Source: DAOLCO01 sp964612555
GTDB taxonomy: Bacteria; Bdellovibrionota_C; UBA2361; SZUA-149; DAOLCO01
Length of the DNA: 64,000 nucleotides
Assembly (NCBI GenBank): GCA_964612555.1
Contig: CAZTBW010000012.1
Span: 15,458 to 79,457 of the forward strand
Direction of reading: 5' to 3'
Shown: piece by piece, positions 24,919 through 33,362 of the stretch
Layout of the letters: every line of letters starts with the position of its first letter
How positions within the stretch are numbered: the first letter of the stretch is position 1
The notes under the pieces: model-generated
Seen by the model: the letters and a program-made list of their open reading frames with translations, nothing else
Told to the model about the DNA's origin: nothing
The model's database searches: none
Program-made: the position numbers and the translations under genes

Positions 24919-27711
24919 CTAGCCTTCCAGTTCACTGATAATTTTCCCAATTTGCTCGATCTTGCCCTTGATTATTTCAAGCTGCTGTCTGGTCTCATTT
25001 TTAACTTCTTCAGGTGCTTTATTCATGAAATTCGGGTTTTCAAGTCTTGCACTTATTGTGCTTGCTTCCTTATTAAGCTTTTCAATCTGTTTTTTATTGC
25101 GTGTGACTTCCGCCTTTATGTCTATAGATGATGAAAGATCAATGTACAGTTCAAGGTCAGTCATAATAGCAGAAATATGACCCTCGGGTTTTTTGTTTGT
25201 AACTTCAAAAGAAGTAAGAGAAGCAGCGTTTTTTATGAGAGTAGCATTCTCATTTACCAGAGTATGCATTTTATCAGAACCACTCTTCCACGCTACCGGC
25301 ACTGGCTTATGTGCTGAAAGACCCAGTTCAGAGCGTACATTTCTAAGCTTCTTTACGATCTCTTGTATCATCTGGAAGTCTTCATGGTCTTGTTTGGAAT
25401 ACCGTCTGGAATCTTCAGGAAAACTCGCAAGAGCTATCATGTGGTGATCAATTACATCATGCGTACTGTTCTTTAGTGTATTCTGCAGGTGTGCCCACAG
25501 TTCTTCAGTAATAAAAGGAACAAAGGGATGAAGGAGTTTTAGTGTCCGGGAAAAAACTTCTGCAAGAATTGTTTGTTTTATTTTAGCATCATTTGATCCT
25601 TTATTTTTCAGATTTTCCTTTGAGAGTTCAAGATACCAGTCACAGAAATCATCCCAGAAAAAATGAAACATTGAAGATACTGCTTCATGGAAGCGATATT
25701 CATCAAGTGCGGCTCTTACTTCTGAAACACATCTATCGAGTTGTCCAAGTATCCAGCGGTCTTCTATTGATAGTTCTGAAAGTGTATAGGGAATGATTTC
25801 AGCTCCTTCCAGCTTCGAAATGACGAATCGGGATGCGTTCCAGAGTTTATCGGTAAAACGTCGTCCAATTTCATCAAACTTCTGAAAACTCAGTTGTACC
25901 TGCTGTGCCTGTGAGTTAAGTGAGAAAAGAGTTATTCGAAGGGCATCTGCACCAACTCCATTAAAGCCATCAGGATGATTTTTATGGAGTTCAGAAAGCA
26001 GTTCTTCCATGTTGGAAGGACGGGCATCCATAATGGGACCTTCCAGTTCCTTTGCACTTGCTCCATGTATCACGTGAAGAGGGTCTATACCGTTCCCTTT
26101 GGATTTGGACATGGTCTCGCCACGTGCATCGCACACGACGGGGTGAAAGTACACTGTTTTAAAAGGAACTTTTTCCATGAAGTTAAGACCGGTCATCACC
26201 ATGCGTGCTACCCAGAAATAGATAATATCCTTTGCAGTGGTGAGTACTGATGTAGGATAGTATCTATCCAGATATTCAGTTTTATCAGGCCATCCCATTG
26301 TTGAATAAGGCCAGAGGGCAGAGCTGAACCAGGTGTCAAGTACATCCTGATCTTGTTGCCAGAGATCAGGATTTTTTAGAACTTCTTCAGGAGTTTTACT
26401 GTCAACAAGAATCTCGCCTGATTCACGGTGGTACCATGCGGGGATCTGGTGCCCCCACCAAATTTGACGGGATATGCACCAGTCTCTCGTGTTCTCAAGC
26501 CAGTGACGGTATACTTTGTCCCATCTGTCAGGAAGCAGAGTAAGCTCCCCTTTGTCAGATGCAGCAAGTGCTTTTTCAGCAAGTGGTTTCATCTTTACAA
26601 ACCATTGGTCGCTGAGCCGATATTCTATTATTGCTTTTGAGCGTTCTGCCCTGCCAACCGGGGTCATGCGTTCTTCGACTTTGGCAAGTAGCCCAAGGCG
26701 GGTAAGCTCTTCAACGACTTTTTCCCTACAGACAAATCTGTCAAGTCCTCTGAATGCTTGTGGAGCTTCATCACTTATTGTTGCATCGTTATTCATTATG
26801 TTGATTTGGGGCAGTGCGTGGCGAAGCCCGATCTGAAAATCATTAGGGTCATGGGCAGGGGTGATTTTCAGACATCCGGTACCAAAACTTCGGTCAACAT
26901 AATCATCTGCAATAATGGGAATTTCACGGTTGGAAAGGGGAAGCATGACCATTTTACCAATGAGGTTCTGGTACCTTTCATCTTTCGGATTGACTGCAAC
27001 GGCGACATCACCAAGCATGGTTTCTGGTCTTGTAGTTGCAATGGTTACAAAATCTGTAGACCCGACTATTGGATATTTTATATGCCATAAATACCCAGGC
27101 TCACCGCCTTCCTTTGTGCTTACTTCATCATCTGAAAGGGCAGTTTGATCAACGGGGCACCAGTTTACAATATACTTTCCTCTGTAGATGAGATCTTGAT
27201 CATAGAGTTTTTTAAAAGCAACTCGTACTGCCTGGGAGAGTCCTTCATCCATGGTAAAGCGAAGCCTTGACCAGTCGCATGATGCTCCCAGTTTTTCAAG
27301 TTGAAGGAGAATCTGATTACCGTACTTTTCTTTCCATTCCCAGATTCTTTCAATAACTTTTTCTCTGCCAAGGCTTCGAAAGTCTATACCTTCAGCATCG
27401 AGGTGTTTTTTCACCACGCTTTGGGTGGAAATGCCCGCATGATCAGTACCTGGTATCCAGAGAACATCAAATCCATCCATTCGCTTGAAACGGGAGAGGC
27501 AGTCCTGGATGGAGTCGTTCAAGGCATGCCCCATGTGGAGCCTGCCTGTTACATTTGGTGGGGGAATTACGATTGAAAATGGTGGCTTGTTTGACTTGGG
27601 GTCAGCATTGAAAACGCCTGCTTTTTTCCATTTATCATATGTGGAATCTTCAATGGCTTTTGGAGAATAGTGTTTTTCTTCCAGTGATAGATTAGTTGGA
27701 CTTTCTGACAT
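24919..27711 (-). CDS. valS: valyl-tRNA synthetase
   Basis: This class I synthetase of about 930 residues charges tRNA-Val and edits misactivated threonine. The HIGH motif appears as HMGH within PPNVTGRLHMGHAL, the KMSKS loop as ETMSKSKGNGIDP, and the C-terminus ends in the ValS coiled coil (ITRNKKQIEKLNKEAS region). ATG at 27711 is preferred. The frame extends to 27756, but that would start inside the terminator region of the neighbouring gene. Confidence 0.95.
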   Translation of the reverse strand: MSESPTNLSLEEKHYSPKAIEDSTYDKWKKAGVFNADPKSNKPPFSIVIPPPNVTGRLHMGHALNDSIQDCLSRFKRMDGFDVLWIPGTDHAGISTQSVVKKHLDAEGIDFRSLGREKVIERIWEWKEKYGNQILLQLEKLGASCDWSRLRFTMDEGLSQAVRVAFKKLYDQDLIYRGKYIVNWCPVDQTALSDDEVSTKEGGEPGYLWHIKYPIVGSTDFVTIATTRPETMLGDVAVAVNPKDERYQNLIGKMVMLPLSNREIPIIADDYVDRSFGTGCLKITPAHDPNDFQIGLRHALPQINIMNNDATISDEAPQAFRGLDRFVCREKVVEELTRLGLLAKVEERMTPVGRAERSKAIIEYRLSDQWFVKMKPLAEKALAASDKGELTLLPDRWDKVYRHWLENTRDWCISRQIWWGHQIPAWYHRESGEILVDSKTPEEVLKNPDLWQQDQDVLDTWFSSALWPYSTMGWPDKTEYLDRYYPTSVLTTAKDIIYFWVARMVMTGLNFMEKVPFKTVYFHPVVCDARGETMSKSKGNGIDPLHVIHGASAKELEGPIMDARPSNMEELLSELHKNHPDGFNGVGADALRITLFSLNSQAQQVQLSFQKFDEIGRRFTDKLWNASRFVISKLEGAEIIPYTLSELSIEDRWILGQLDRCVSEVRAALDEYRFHEAVSSMFHFFWDDFCDWYLELSKENLKNKGSNDAKIKQTILAEVFSRTLKLLHPFVPFITEELWAHLQNTLKNSTHDVIDHHMIALASFPEDSRRYSKQDHEDFQMIQEIVKKLRNVRSELGLSAHKPVPVAWKSGSDKMHTLVNENATLIKNAASLTSFEVTNKKPEGHISAIMTDLELYIDLSSSIDIKAEVTRNKKQIEKLNKEASTISARLENPNFMNKAPEEVKNETRQQLEIIKGKIEQIGKIISELEG

Positions 27712-27756
27712 ATTGCTTGGTTTTAAGTATTTAATATATTGGCAATAGTAAGCCAT

Positions 27757-27788
27757 AAAAAAAAGCCAGGCAACAAGTGCCTGGCTTT
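27757..27788 (-). terminator. intrinsic terminator of the first PEP-CTERM gene
   Basis: On the minus strand GCCAGGCA-CTTGT-TGCCTGGC is followed by TTTTTTTT. The 8-bp GC-rich stem and U-tract make a strong terminator 40 bases after the stop, just upstream of valS. Confidence 0.9.
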
Positions 27789-27827
27789 ATAATCTTTTAA
27801 AGAAAAAGTTTCTAGGGATTTAAGCTA

Positions 27828-28478
27828 TTAAGCTTCCACCGCCTTTTTTTGTCTTCTTCTTGTGGCAACTCCACCTAGCAGACCTGAGATCAAGAGACCC
27901 ATGGTGGCTGGTTCAGGAATAGGGGCTAATTGCGCATTCATATCCAAGTAAACACATAGTTCACTTCCTCCAATTCCTCCAAGAAGTGCTTGAAGATCAG
28001 CAGATGTAAGAGTAAAGCCTAAGCCATTAGGATTAACCTGGAAACTATCTACGTTAAGGAGGCTCGCCAGAATGGAAAAACTAGAACCAAATTCTGTACC
28101 TTGTAGACCAGAGACTCCCATGGCAAGTGTTCCGCTCCCTTGACCATTACTATTGACGGTATAAGAGGTATGACCACCTCCAGTACCACCTGCAAGACTA
28201 GTCCAGGTAGCACCATCGTAAGATGCATATCCGTGTGTAAAACTTAAAACAGCATCAGTGAATGATAAAACACCATTAACGACGTTTACCATACCAGAGA
28301 TCCCAAACTGCAAGGCATAAGAGTAATCAAGCGGTCCGCCTAAAACGTATGCGGTTGCAGAGCTACCATTTACAAAGGAATACTGACCATTAGCAATTGT
28401 TGTTGCATGAACATTGGTTTGGACAGTAAACAAACCGAATAATAGAACTGTCAGAAAATATTTAATTGACTTGTACAT
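27828..28478 (-). CDS. PEP-CTERM sorting-signal protein, copy 1
   Basis: This exported protein of about 216 residues has a signal peptide (MYKSIKYFLTVLLFGLFTVQTNVHA) and a C-terminal PEP-CTERM signal: PIPEPATMGLLISGLLGG, a hydrophobic helix, then RRRQKK. Such proteins are processed by exosortase (XrtA/EpsH) during exopolysaccharide-linked export. The middle is rich in Gly, Ser and Asn and low in cysteine. The start is set at ATG 28478 because this ATG and its 10-base spacing from AGGGAG are conserved in copy 2. No exosortase is in the window. Confidence 0.9.
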   Translation of the reverse strand: MYKSIKYFLTVLLFGLFTVQTNVHATTIANGQYSFVNGSSATAYVLGGPLDYSYALQFGISGMVNVVNGVLSFTDAVLSFTHGYASYDGATWTSLAGGTGGGHTSYTVNSNGQGSGTLAMGVSGLQGTEFGSSFSILASLLNVDSFQVNPNGLGFTLTSADLQALLGGIGGSELCVYLDMNAQLAPIPEPATMGLLISGLLGGVATRRRQKKAVEA

Positions 28479-28568
28479 CTTCATCAAACTCCCTTTAATC
28501 CTTAATTTTCTATAAAAGATTATTTTAATAATTTCGTACTTACTTCATTAAAGAAGTTGATACTCTTA

Positions 28569-28668
28569 TCTTCGGTATAAATTACCCTAAAAGTTAGTAG
28601 TAATTTAATATCCCTCACAAGGTAGTATCGATAGTGATATGGTAGTTGCTTCAAAAATTGTGATAAAT
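28569..28668 (-). promoter_or_regulatory. conserved leader/upstream region of PEP-CTERM copy 1
   Basis: The 381-base gap between the two PEP-CTERM genes holds blocks nearly identical to those upstream of copy 2: a GGTA-N-TAATTACCC block ending in CTCACAA (28574-28620), and GCTTCAAA..TTGTGATAAAT (28648-28668, plus-strand sense). Conservation extends to the ribosome-binding site. I could not find a convincing sigma-54 element. These are likely the transcription start region and a shared regulator site. The rest of the gap holds only the copy 2 terminator. Confidence 0.6.
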
Positions 28669-28784
28669 TAGATAAAAAAATAAAAAAAGGCTGTATTTTC
28701 AGTTGGTTATGTAATAAAAAATTTGCTTTCCGGGGTCTTTTGATTTCTGTAGAGGGGACTGTCTTTTGATGGTAGTCGGGCAAT

Positions 28785-28818
28785 AAAAAAGCCGGGCAAT
28801 ATATACTGCCCGGCTTTG
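28785..28818 (-). terminator. intrinsic terminator of the second PEP-CTERM gene
   Basis: On the minus strand GCCGGGCA-GTATATAT-TGCCCGGC is followed by TTTTTT. It is a variant of the terminator behind copy 1, which shows that the duplication included the 3' end. Confidence 0.9.
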
Positions 28819-28859
28819 ATAATCTTTTAAAGAAGAAAGTTTATTCAGGATTTGAACAG

Positions 28860-29567
28860 TTAAGCTTTTAGAGCTCTTTTTTGTCTTCTTCTTGTAGCAA
28901 CTCCACCTAGTAGCCCTGAGAACAGAAGACCCATGGTAGCTGGCTCAGGAATTTGAGACATGGTTCCATTGTAGTCAAGGTAGAAGCATGCGTCGTAGTA
29001 CACTCCGTTAAGGTAAAGTCCTCCATCAAGTGTAAAGAGCGAGGCATAAAAATCATAGAAAAGACCGTTCCCGCTAGGAGTGATGGATAGACCATCATAC
29101 AAACCAAGACCGTTATTTGCTAGAAAATTAAACTGATTGCCTCCAAGAGTAATCCCTGAAAGGTTGGTGAACCCTCCGGAACCGGGAGCTCCTGAAGCTG
29201 CGCTGGCTGAGTTACCGGAAAAGTTTGCAAGGAAGCTACCGTTACCGGAAAAAGACCCAGGGTTGCCGGAGTAGGAAATAGAGTTCCAGTTATTTCCATT
29301 GGCAATATAGGCACCGGTAAGAGAAAATCCGTTAGTGTTCCAGGATACAGTACTGTTGCCGGAAGGTCCGGTGTGTAGTGTTCCACTACCTCCGGAAAAG
29401 TTCAGAGCGTAGGTGGTATTCGAATGTGGAATAAGAACATACATGGTGAGCTCAACATTGGATAAATCGAATCCCATGTTGTAGGGCACCGCATGTGCGT
29501 TGTTGGTCTGGACAGTAAACAAACCGAATAAAAGAACTGTCAGAAAATATCTAATTGACTTGTACAT
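28860..29567 (-). CDS. PEP-CTERM sorting-signal protein, copy 2
   Basis: This paralogue of the preceding gene has about 235 residues. It carries the same signal peptide type (MYKSIRYFLTVLLFGLFTVQ) and C-terminal signal QIPEPATMGLLFSGLLGG with a trailing RRRQKR. The central part has diverged and is dominated by Gly, Asn, Ser and aromatic residues with repeated short SGN-like motifs, suggesting a beta-rich extracellular or biofilm protein. ATG at 29567 sits 10 bases after AAGGAG, as in copy 1. Confidence 0.9.
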   Translation of the reverse strand: MYKSIRYFLTVLLFGLFTVQTNNAHAVPYNMGFDLSNVELTMYVLIPHSNTTYALNFSGGSGTLHTGPSGNSTVSWNTNGFSLTGAYIANGNNWNSISYSGNPGSFSGNGSFLANFSGNSASAASGAPGSGGFTNLSGITLGGNQFNFLANNGLGLYDGLSITPSGNGLFYDFYASLFTLDGGLYLNGVYYDACFYLDYNGTMSQIPEPATMGLLFSGLLGGVATRRRQKRALKA

Positions 29568-29680
29568 CTTAATCAAACTCCTTTTTAATCCTTACTTCTT
29601 CTTGTAAAAAGATTATCTTAACAATTTGCACCAACTCCGCTGAGGTTTTACTTCACTGAGGAAGCCGGCACTTCATTTGA

Positions 29681-29772
29681 GGTACTAATTACCCCAAAAC
29701 TTAGTGAGAATCAAATATCCTCACAATCACATAGTTTGCAGTATGATCTCAGCTTCAAAGCTTGTGATAAAT
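29681..29772 (-). promoter_or_regulatory. conserved leader/upstream region of PEP-CTERM copy 2
   Basis: In the 371-base gap before the Fe-S carrier gene, 29681-29726 and 29752-29772 repeat the blocks found upstream of copy 1. One part is an inverted repeat, GTGAG-N11-CTCAC at about 29704-29724. In the remainder of the gap (29773-29938) I see only a weak candidate -10 (TAGAAT at 29841-29846) and the GGAGCG ribosome-binding site for the downstream plus-strand gene. Confidence 0.6.
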
Positions 29773-29938
29773 AAAATGTAATAAAAAAAGATGCTTGTTT
29801 TTAGTAAGTTAGAATCTTTTAATTAAGTCGAAAAGTGTGTTAGAATAGAAAAATGGCTGTGGTACCGGAGAATAAATTGGAGCGGGCTTGTCTTATTTAG
29901 GACTTTTTTTGTAGTATTTTTATTTTTGGAGCGTAAAT

Positions 29939-30328
29939 ATGGTTAATGAAAGTGTGGATAGCGATGGAGTAAGTGCGGAAGTGGGTAAGGAGATAGAGGG
30001 AGGCTTACCGATTTCCGTTACTGAAAAAGCGATTGAGATGGCGAAGAAGGCATTAGCCGAGGAGGGCTTAACTGATCACGGTCTAAGAATAGCTGTTCAT
30101 GGGGGTGGCTGCTCAGGTTTACAGTATGCACTTGATTTTTCCAATGAGCTAAGACCGGGGGACTCTGTCTTTGAAGTGAGTGGGCTTAAAATTTATGTTG
30201 ATATGGCGAGCCTGCAATATCTTAAGGGTGCAGAGGTGGATTATGTTTCAGGTCTTAATGGTACGGGGTTCAAGTTCAGTAACCCTAATGCGACAAGAAC
30301 CTGTGGTTGCGGGCACTCGTTCTCTTAG
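29939..30328 (+). CDS. A-type iron-sulfur carrier (IscA/ErpA/HesB family)
   Basis: The 129-residue product carries the A-type signature: GGGCSGLQY with Cys58, and TCGCGHSFS with Cys122 and Cys124 at the C-terminus. These three cysteines bind or transfer an Fe-S cluster. It has about 22 extra N-terminal residues before the domain. A GGAGCG ribosome-binding site precedes the ATG. The downstream rhodanese overlaps its end by 22 bases, so the two are translated together. Whether it is ErpA, IscA or SufA cannot be decided. Confidence 0.9.
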   Translation: MVNESVDSDGVSAEVGKEIEGGLPISVTEKAIEMAKKALAEEGLTDHGLRIAVHGGGCSGLQYALDFSNELRPGDSVFEVSGLKIYVDMASLQYLKGAEVDYVSGLNGTGFKFSNPNATRTCGCGHSFS

Positions 30329-30681
30329 TTCTTCTGGCAGTTTTTATGGTTCCGCAAATAAGCGCAGATGAATTTCATCACCTGATTTCAGAAACTGATG
30401 CAGGCTCCATTTTTTTACTCGACGTGAGAGAACGAGAGGAGTTTTCGCTTACCCACATTGAAGGTTCGGTGCTTGTCCCGATGATGGACATGGAAGAGCG
30501 CATGGATAAAATTTCTGAAGAGATTACAAACTCTGAAAAGACTGTCGTGATCTGTCGCTGTGGACTGAGAAGCGCCATGGTAACCCGGTACCTTCAGGAA
30601 TCGGGTTTTGAAAATGTTTATAATTTAGATGGTGGAATAAATGCATATTCCTTATATGATCAGTCTGTAATAGCTTACTGA
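30307..30681 (+). CDS. exported single-domain rhodanese
   Basis: The 124-residue product starts with a hydrophobic export signal (MRALVLLVLLAVFMVPQISA) and continues as one rhodanese domain: LLDVREREEF, then the active-site loop CRCGLRS with catalytic Cys83, then VYNLDGGINAY. It should transfer sulfane sulfur in the periplasm. The TTG start at 30307 lies inside the Fe-S carrier gene. It is favoured over a later ATG because it supplies the signal peptide. Confidence 0.82.
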   Translation: MRALVLLVLLAVFMVPQISADEFHHLISETDAGSIFLLDVREREEFSLTHIEGSVLVPMMDMEERMDKISEEITNSEKTVVICRCGLRSAMVTRYLQESGFENVYNLDGGINAYSLYDQSVIAY

Positions 30682-30745
30682 TCTACCCTGTATATTTCAA
30701 TTAACAGTTTCTTTTTTCTTAAAGTAAGCATTTCTTTAAATCCTG

Positions 30746-30761
30746 TGGTACCATTGTACCA
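30746..30761. promoter_or_regulatory. GTAC-centred inverted repeat upstream of the OmpA-family gene
   Basis: TGGTACCATTGTACCA has perfect 6-base arms around a 4-base centre and is 16 bp long, like the boxes near flgM. It lies in the 294-base region between the rhodanese and the OmpA-family gene. Confidence 0.35.
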
Positions 30762-30855
30762 TCATAAGAGCGTAGTATTTCTTTACTTCACTTGTTGTCC
30801 CTGATTTTCCCTTATCAAGATTCTTGGGAAAAGGAGCGATAGTATGTAAGCGAGT

Positions 30856-30900
30856 GCAGTACAGTATAGTACGGTACAGTGTATTACGGTACAGGGCAGT
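30856..30900. repeat. three 15-bp tandem repeats containing GTACAG
   Basis: Units at 30856-30870, 30871-30885 and 30886-30900 share the core (A/G)GTACAG in the same position. The second and third units are identical over their first nine bases (ACGGTACAG). They sit 76-120 bases upstream of the OmpA-family start, where iterated activator or repressor sites would be expected. Confidence 0.65.
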
Positions 30901-30936
30901 TAAAGATAAGCAGTACTTTCTAAATAATTTTAACGA

Positions 30937-30950
30937 TGGGTTTAAACCCA
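30937..30950. promoter_or_regulatory. perfect palindrome just before the OmpA-family start
   Basis: TGGGTTTAAACCCA is a perfect 14-bp palindrome ending 25 bases before the chosen ATG. It could be an operator or a 5' mRNA hairpin stabilising or hiding the leader. Confidence 0.45.
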
Positions 30951-30975
30951 CGCATATTTAATGGAGCTTAAGATT

Positions 30976-31779
30976 ATGTTTCTCACGCTACACAGAAACA
31001 AAATAGCAAAGTCGTTAATGTTTTTATCTCTATCACTGACTCTGCTTGGTGGTGATGTTGCTTCTGCTCAGGATTTACTTCCCAGAGATAACGGCATTAT
31101 GACATATCACCAGTCACCTCGCTGGAGAGAGAGTGAGTCTCATCCGCTGAGAGTTCTTGCATACGTGGTGCACCCGATCGGATGGGTAGCGCGTGAAGCG
31201 ATTTTCAGACCCTTGAGTGCCTTTGCAGCAAGTAACGAAGTTACCAGAAGTGTGATGGGATACAGGGAGCCGTATGATTTTCGTCAGACCGTGTGCTTTG
31301 ATGGGAATGAGGGAGTCCCAAATTGCCGAAATGTTGCGCCCTACGTGAACCGGATGAACCCTGAAGATACGGACCCTCAGGCGGGGCTTTTCGGAATGGA
31401 AAATAGCAGCCAGGTATTTATTCCGGATGTGAATTTCGATTTTGATAAAGCGAATCTTAATAGCCTTGGGAAAGGTCGTGTAAAGCAGATTGCTAAGCTT
31501 CTTGAAACTATGCCGGAGCTTAATATTGTCGTTGAAGGACATACCGATTACAAAGGTTCAGACGAGTACAATATGAAACTTGGTGAGCGCAGAGCTCAGG
31601 CAGTGATCTCTGAACTGGCAAGTCTTGGTGTCCCCGCAAGCAGGCTTTCACCTGTCAGTTATGGAGAAGGTAAACCTCTCTTTACCGAGGAGACTGATTG
31701 GGCAAGAGCAGCGAATAGACGAGTGCAGTTCAGTGTTGGTTCGGCAGGCGATGCGATGGAGTTGCCTCCCGCAGAGTAA
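30976..31779 (+). CDS. OmpA-family peptidoglycan-associated outer membrane protein
   Basis: The 267-residue exported protein has a signal peptide (hydrophobic core SLMFLSLSLTLLGG, cleavage after ASA) and a middle region of about 100 residues. Its C-terminal OmpA domain shows NFDFDKANL, VEGHTDYKGSDEYN, LGERRAQAV and NRRVQF, the peptidoglycan-binding signature. ATG at 30976 is chosen because GGAG at 30963-30966 is correctly spaced; an ATG at 30961 lacks one. It ends at a strong terminator. The middle does not look like the eight-stranded OmpA barrel. Confidence 0.88.
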   Translation: MFLTLHRNKIAKSLMFLSLSLTLLGGDVASAQDLLPRDNGIMTYHQSPRWRESESHPLRVLAYVVHPIGWVAREAIFRPLSAFAASNEVTRSVMGYREPYDFRQTVCFDGNEGVPNCRNVAPYVNRMNPEDTDPQAGLFGMENSSQVFIPDVNFDFDKANLNSLGKGRVKQIAKLLETMPELNIVVEGHTDYKGSDEYNMKLGERRAQAVISELASLGVPASRLSPVSYGEGKPLFTEETDWARAANRRVQFSVGSAGDAMELPPAE

Positions 31780-31811
31780 ATCGGGGGAGAATAAGATTTA
31801 TTGCGTATTCC

Positions 31812-31841
31812 AAAAAGGCGACTTTTGAAAGTCGCCTTTTT
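31812..31841. terminator. bidirectional intrinsic terminator
   Basis: Arms AAAAAGGCGACTTT (31812-31825) and AAAGTCGCCTTTTT (31828-31841) are perfectly complementary around a TG loop. It terminates the OmpA-family gene and also the converging MerR-like gene. Confidence 0.95.
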
Positions 31842-32575
31842 TATTTCTGCTGATTTTCAATCTTGTTATTTGATGTCTCAGTTTTAGGTTTCGTCCAGGA
31901 GAGGAGGAAAGACCAGGGGTTTTTTCTATTCTCCTTTTGGGAAATCAAGGTTCTGATTGTTTCAGACTCCGCCATTCGAAGCATTTGATCTCTTTCAGTC
32001 TGGGATTCGAGTTTCTCAATTCGCTTTCTCAACCAGTTCCTTTCTTCTTTTACTATTTCAAGCTGATCTTTTAATGTTTTTGTCAGTTCAAGTAATTCGA
32101 TACTTGAGATATCCGGATATGTTCCAGCTCTGGAATATTGGTGTATGCTTCTTCCCTCATCAAATGCACTCTCATCAATGTCGTATTCAGTTTCGTTTGA
32201 AGACCTCATGCTTGTTTCGCCAGCGGACTCAGGAGAGCTGGTCTCGACTTCCTTGAGGATGTCCTGGAGCCTTGGAAGTTCCTCTTCAGCGCCACCGGTA
32301 ACACTCTTGGGTTGTTCCTGATAGTTGCTAGGAGATTCAACAACTGGAGGGGTGGAAAAAATCCGGGATTTCCCAGTCGAAACATCGGTTTTTGTTCTGT
32401 TTCTTATTCGGGCATTAAACAGGAGCTTTATGTCTTCCTCTGAAAACCGTTCTTCTGAATCTTTTTGATATTTTCTTAAAAGCCCCAGGTCTCTATAGCG
32501 CTCTATCGTCTCAATACAGACGCCGGCAAGTAAAGCCGCTTCTTCTCTGGATAGTAGATTTATTTCTTCAGACAT
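31841..32575 (-). CDS. MerR-like helix-turn-helix protein with a coiled coil
   Basis: The 244-residue product begins with a helix-turn-helix of MerR/excisionase type (LLSREEAALLAGVCIETIERYRDLGLL, then RFSEEDIKLL). An acidic, disordered region (about 60-150) and a long coiled coil (about 155-205) follow. The C-terminus is basic and Asn/Lys rich. It is divergently transcribed from another MerR-like gene, so they may regulate each other. No effector-binding domain is recognised. Confidence 0.65.
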   Translation of the reverse strand: MSEEINLLSREEAALLAGVCIETIERYRDLGLLRKYQKDSEERFSEEDIKLLFNARIRNRTKTDVSTGKSRIFSTPPVVESPSNYQEQPKSVTGGAEEELPRLQDILKEVETSSPESAGETSMRSSNETEYDIDESAFDEGRSIHQYSRAGTYPDISSIELLELTKTLKDQLEIVKEERNWLRKRIEKLESQTERDQMLRMAESETIRTLISQKENRKNPWSFLLSWTKPKTETSNNKIENQQK

Positions 32576-32755
32576 CGATACAACTCCCTGAAAATGATGT
32601 TTTTGGAACTCTCACCCGATTTATCTAATAGCTCAATAGCAAAAGTGAGAGACTATCAAAAAAATATTAAAGACACAAAAATAACCTCTTTTGCAAATGG
32701 TGAAAGTATGCGAAACAACTACGTATAATTATTTTTAGAGTGATTTTTTCCTTAT

Positions 32756-33325
32756 ATGTCTCTGAATATGCCTTTGGTTTCTATTGAAAAACTTGAATTT
32801 ACCGCAACTGAAGCGAGGGTTATTCTTCAGGACTTGTTCCCTGCCCGTAAATTAGTGCTTTCCCAGCTTACTTCCTATAATCAAAGTGGTGTGGGTTCTC
32901 CAAGTGGGGAGAGGATAGTGCGTGGTAGAAAGTGCTACAAGATTGCAGATCTTCTTCCAATTGCTTTGGTGCTTGCGCTGAAAGAACAGGGGATTCCAAA
33001 CAAGAATGTATCACTCCTTCCTTCGATGATAAGGGAGCATTCAGATTTGATTTTCTCACTACAGGACTCATGTCAGGTGAGTGGAATCGGAGATCTTGTG
33101 TACCTTGCCCTTCCCGGTTCTAATGAAACTGATATTGTTCTGGAGCGTCTGCTTTCCGGTGATTCGATGGAAATTTTCTGGTCGTATGATGTCGGTGGGC
33201 TTGCAAAAGAGATGTATCGTGTGACTGAACGGCTTCTTTCTGAGGGTCGTTTTGATAATAGTTATGTTGAAGACAGTTTTAGAACCAGAGATGTGGTATT
33301 TCCTTTAAAGCTTGCCGTTGGGTAG
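32756..33325 (+). CDS. MerR-like DNA-binding protein
   Basis: The 189-residue product has an N-terminal region (about residues 15-95) that reads like a divergent MerR helix-turn-helix: LVLSQLTSYNQSGVGSPSG, then RGRKCYKIADLLPIALVLALKEQGIPNKNV. This reflects the MerR wing, tyrosine and LRExGxS pattern. The C-terminal half is of unknown type. The start has no clear Shine-Dalgarno sequence. It shares a 180-base divergent control region with the MerR-like gene at 31841-32575. Confidence 0.55.
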   Translation: MSLNMPLVSIEKLEFTATEARVILQDLFPARKLVLSQLTSYNQSGVGSPSGERIVRGRKCYKIADLLPIALVLALKEQGIPNKNVSLLPSMIREHSDLIFSLQDSCQVSGIGDLVYLALPGSNETDIVLERLLSGDSMEIFWSYDVGGLAKEMYRVTERLLSEGRFDNSYVEDSFRTRDVVFPLKLAVG

Positions 33326-33362
33326 CATCCCTAACGTCGTTCTGGTAATTTTATTCTGGCAA

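Noticed and set aside
28520..28783. 87-codon minus-strand open frame between the PEP-CTERM genes
   Set aside because: It spans the leader blocks conserved with copy 2 and shows no ribosome-binding site or recognisable protein features.
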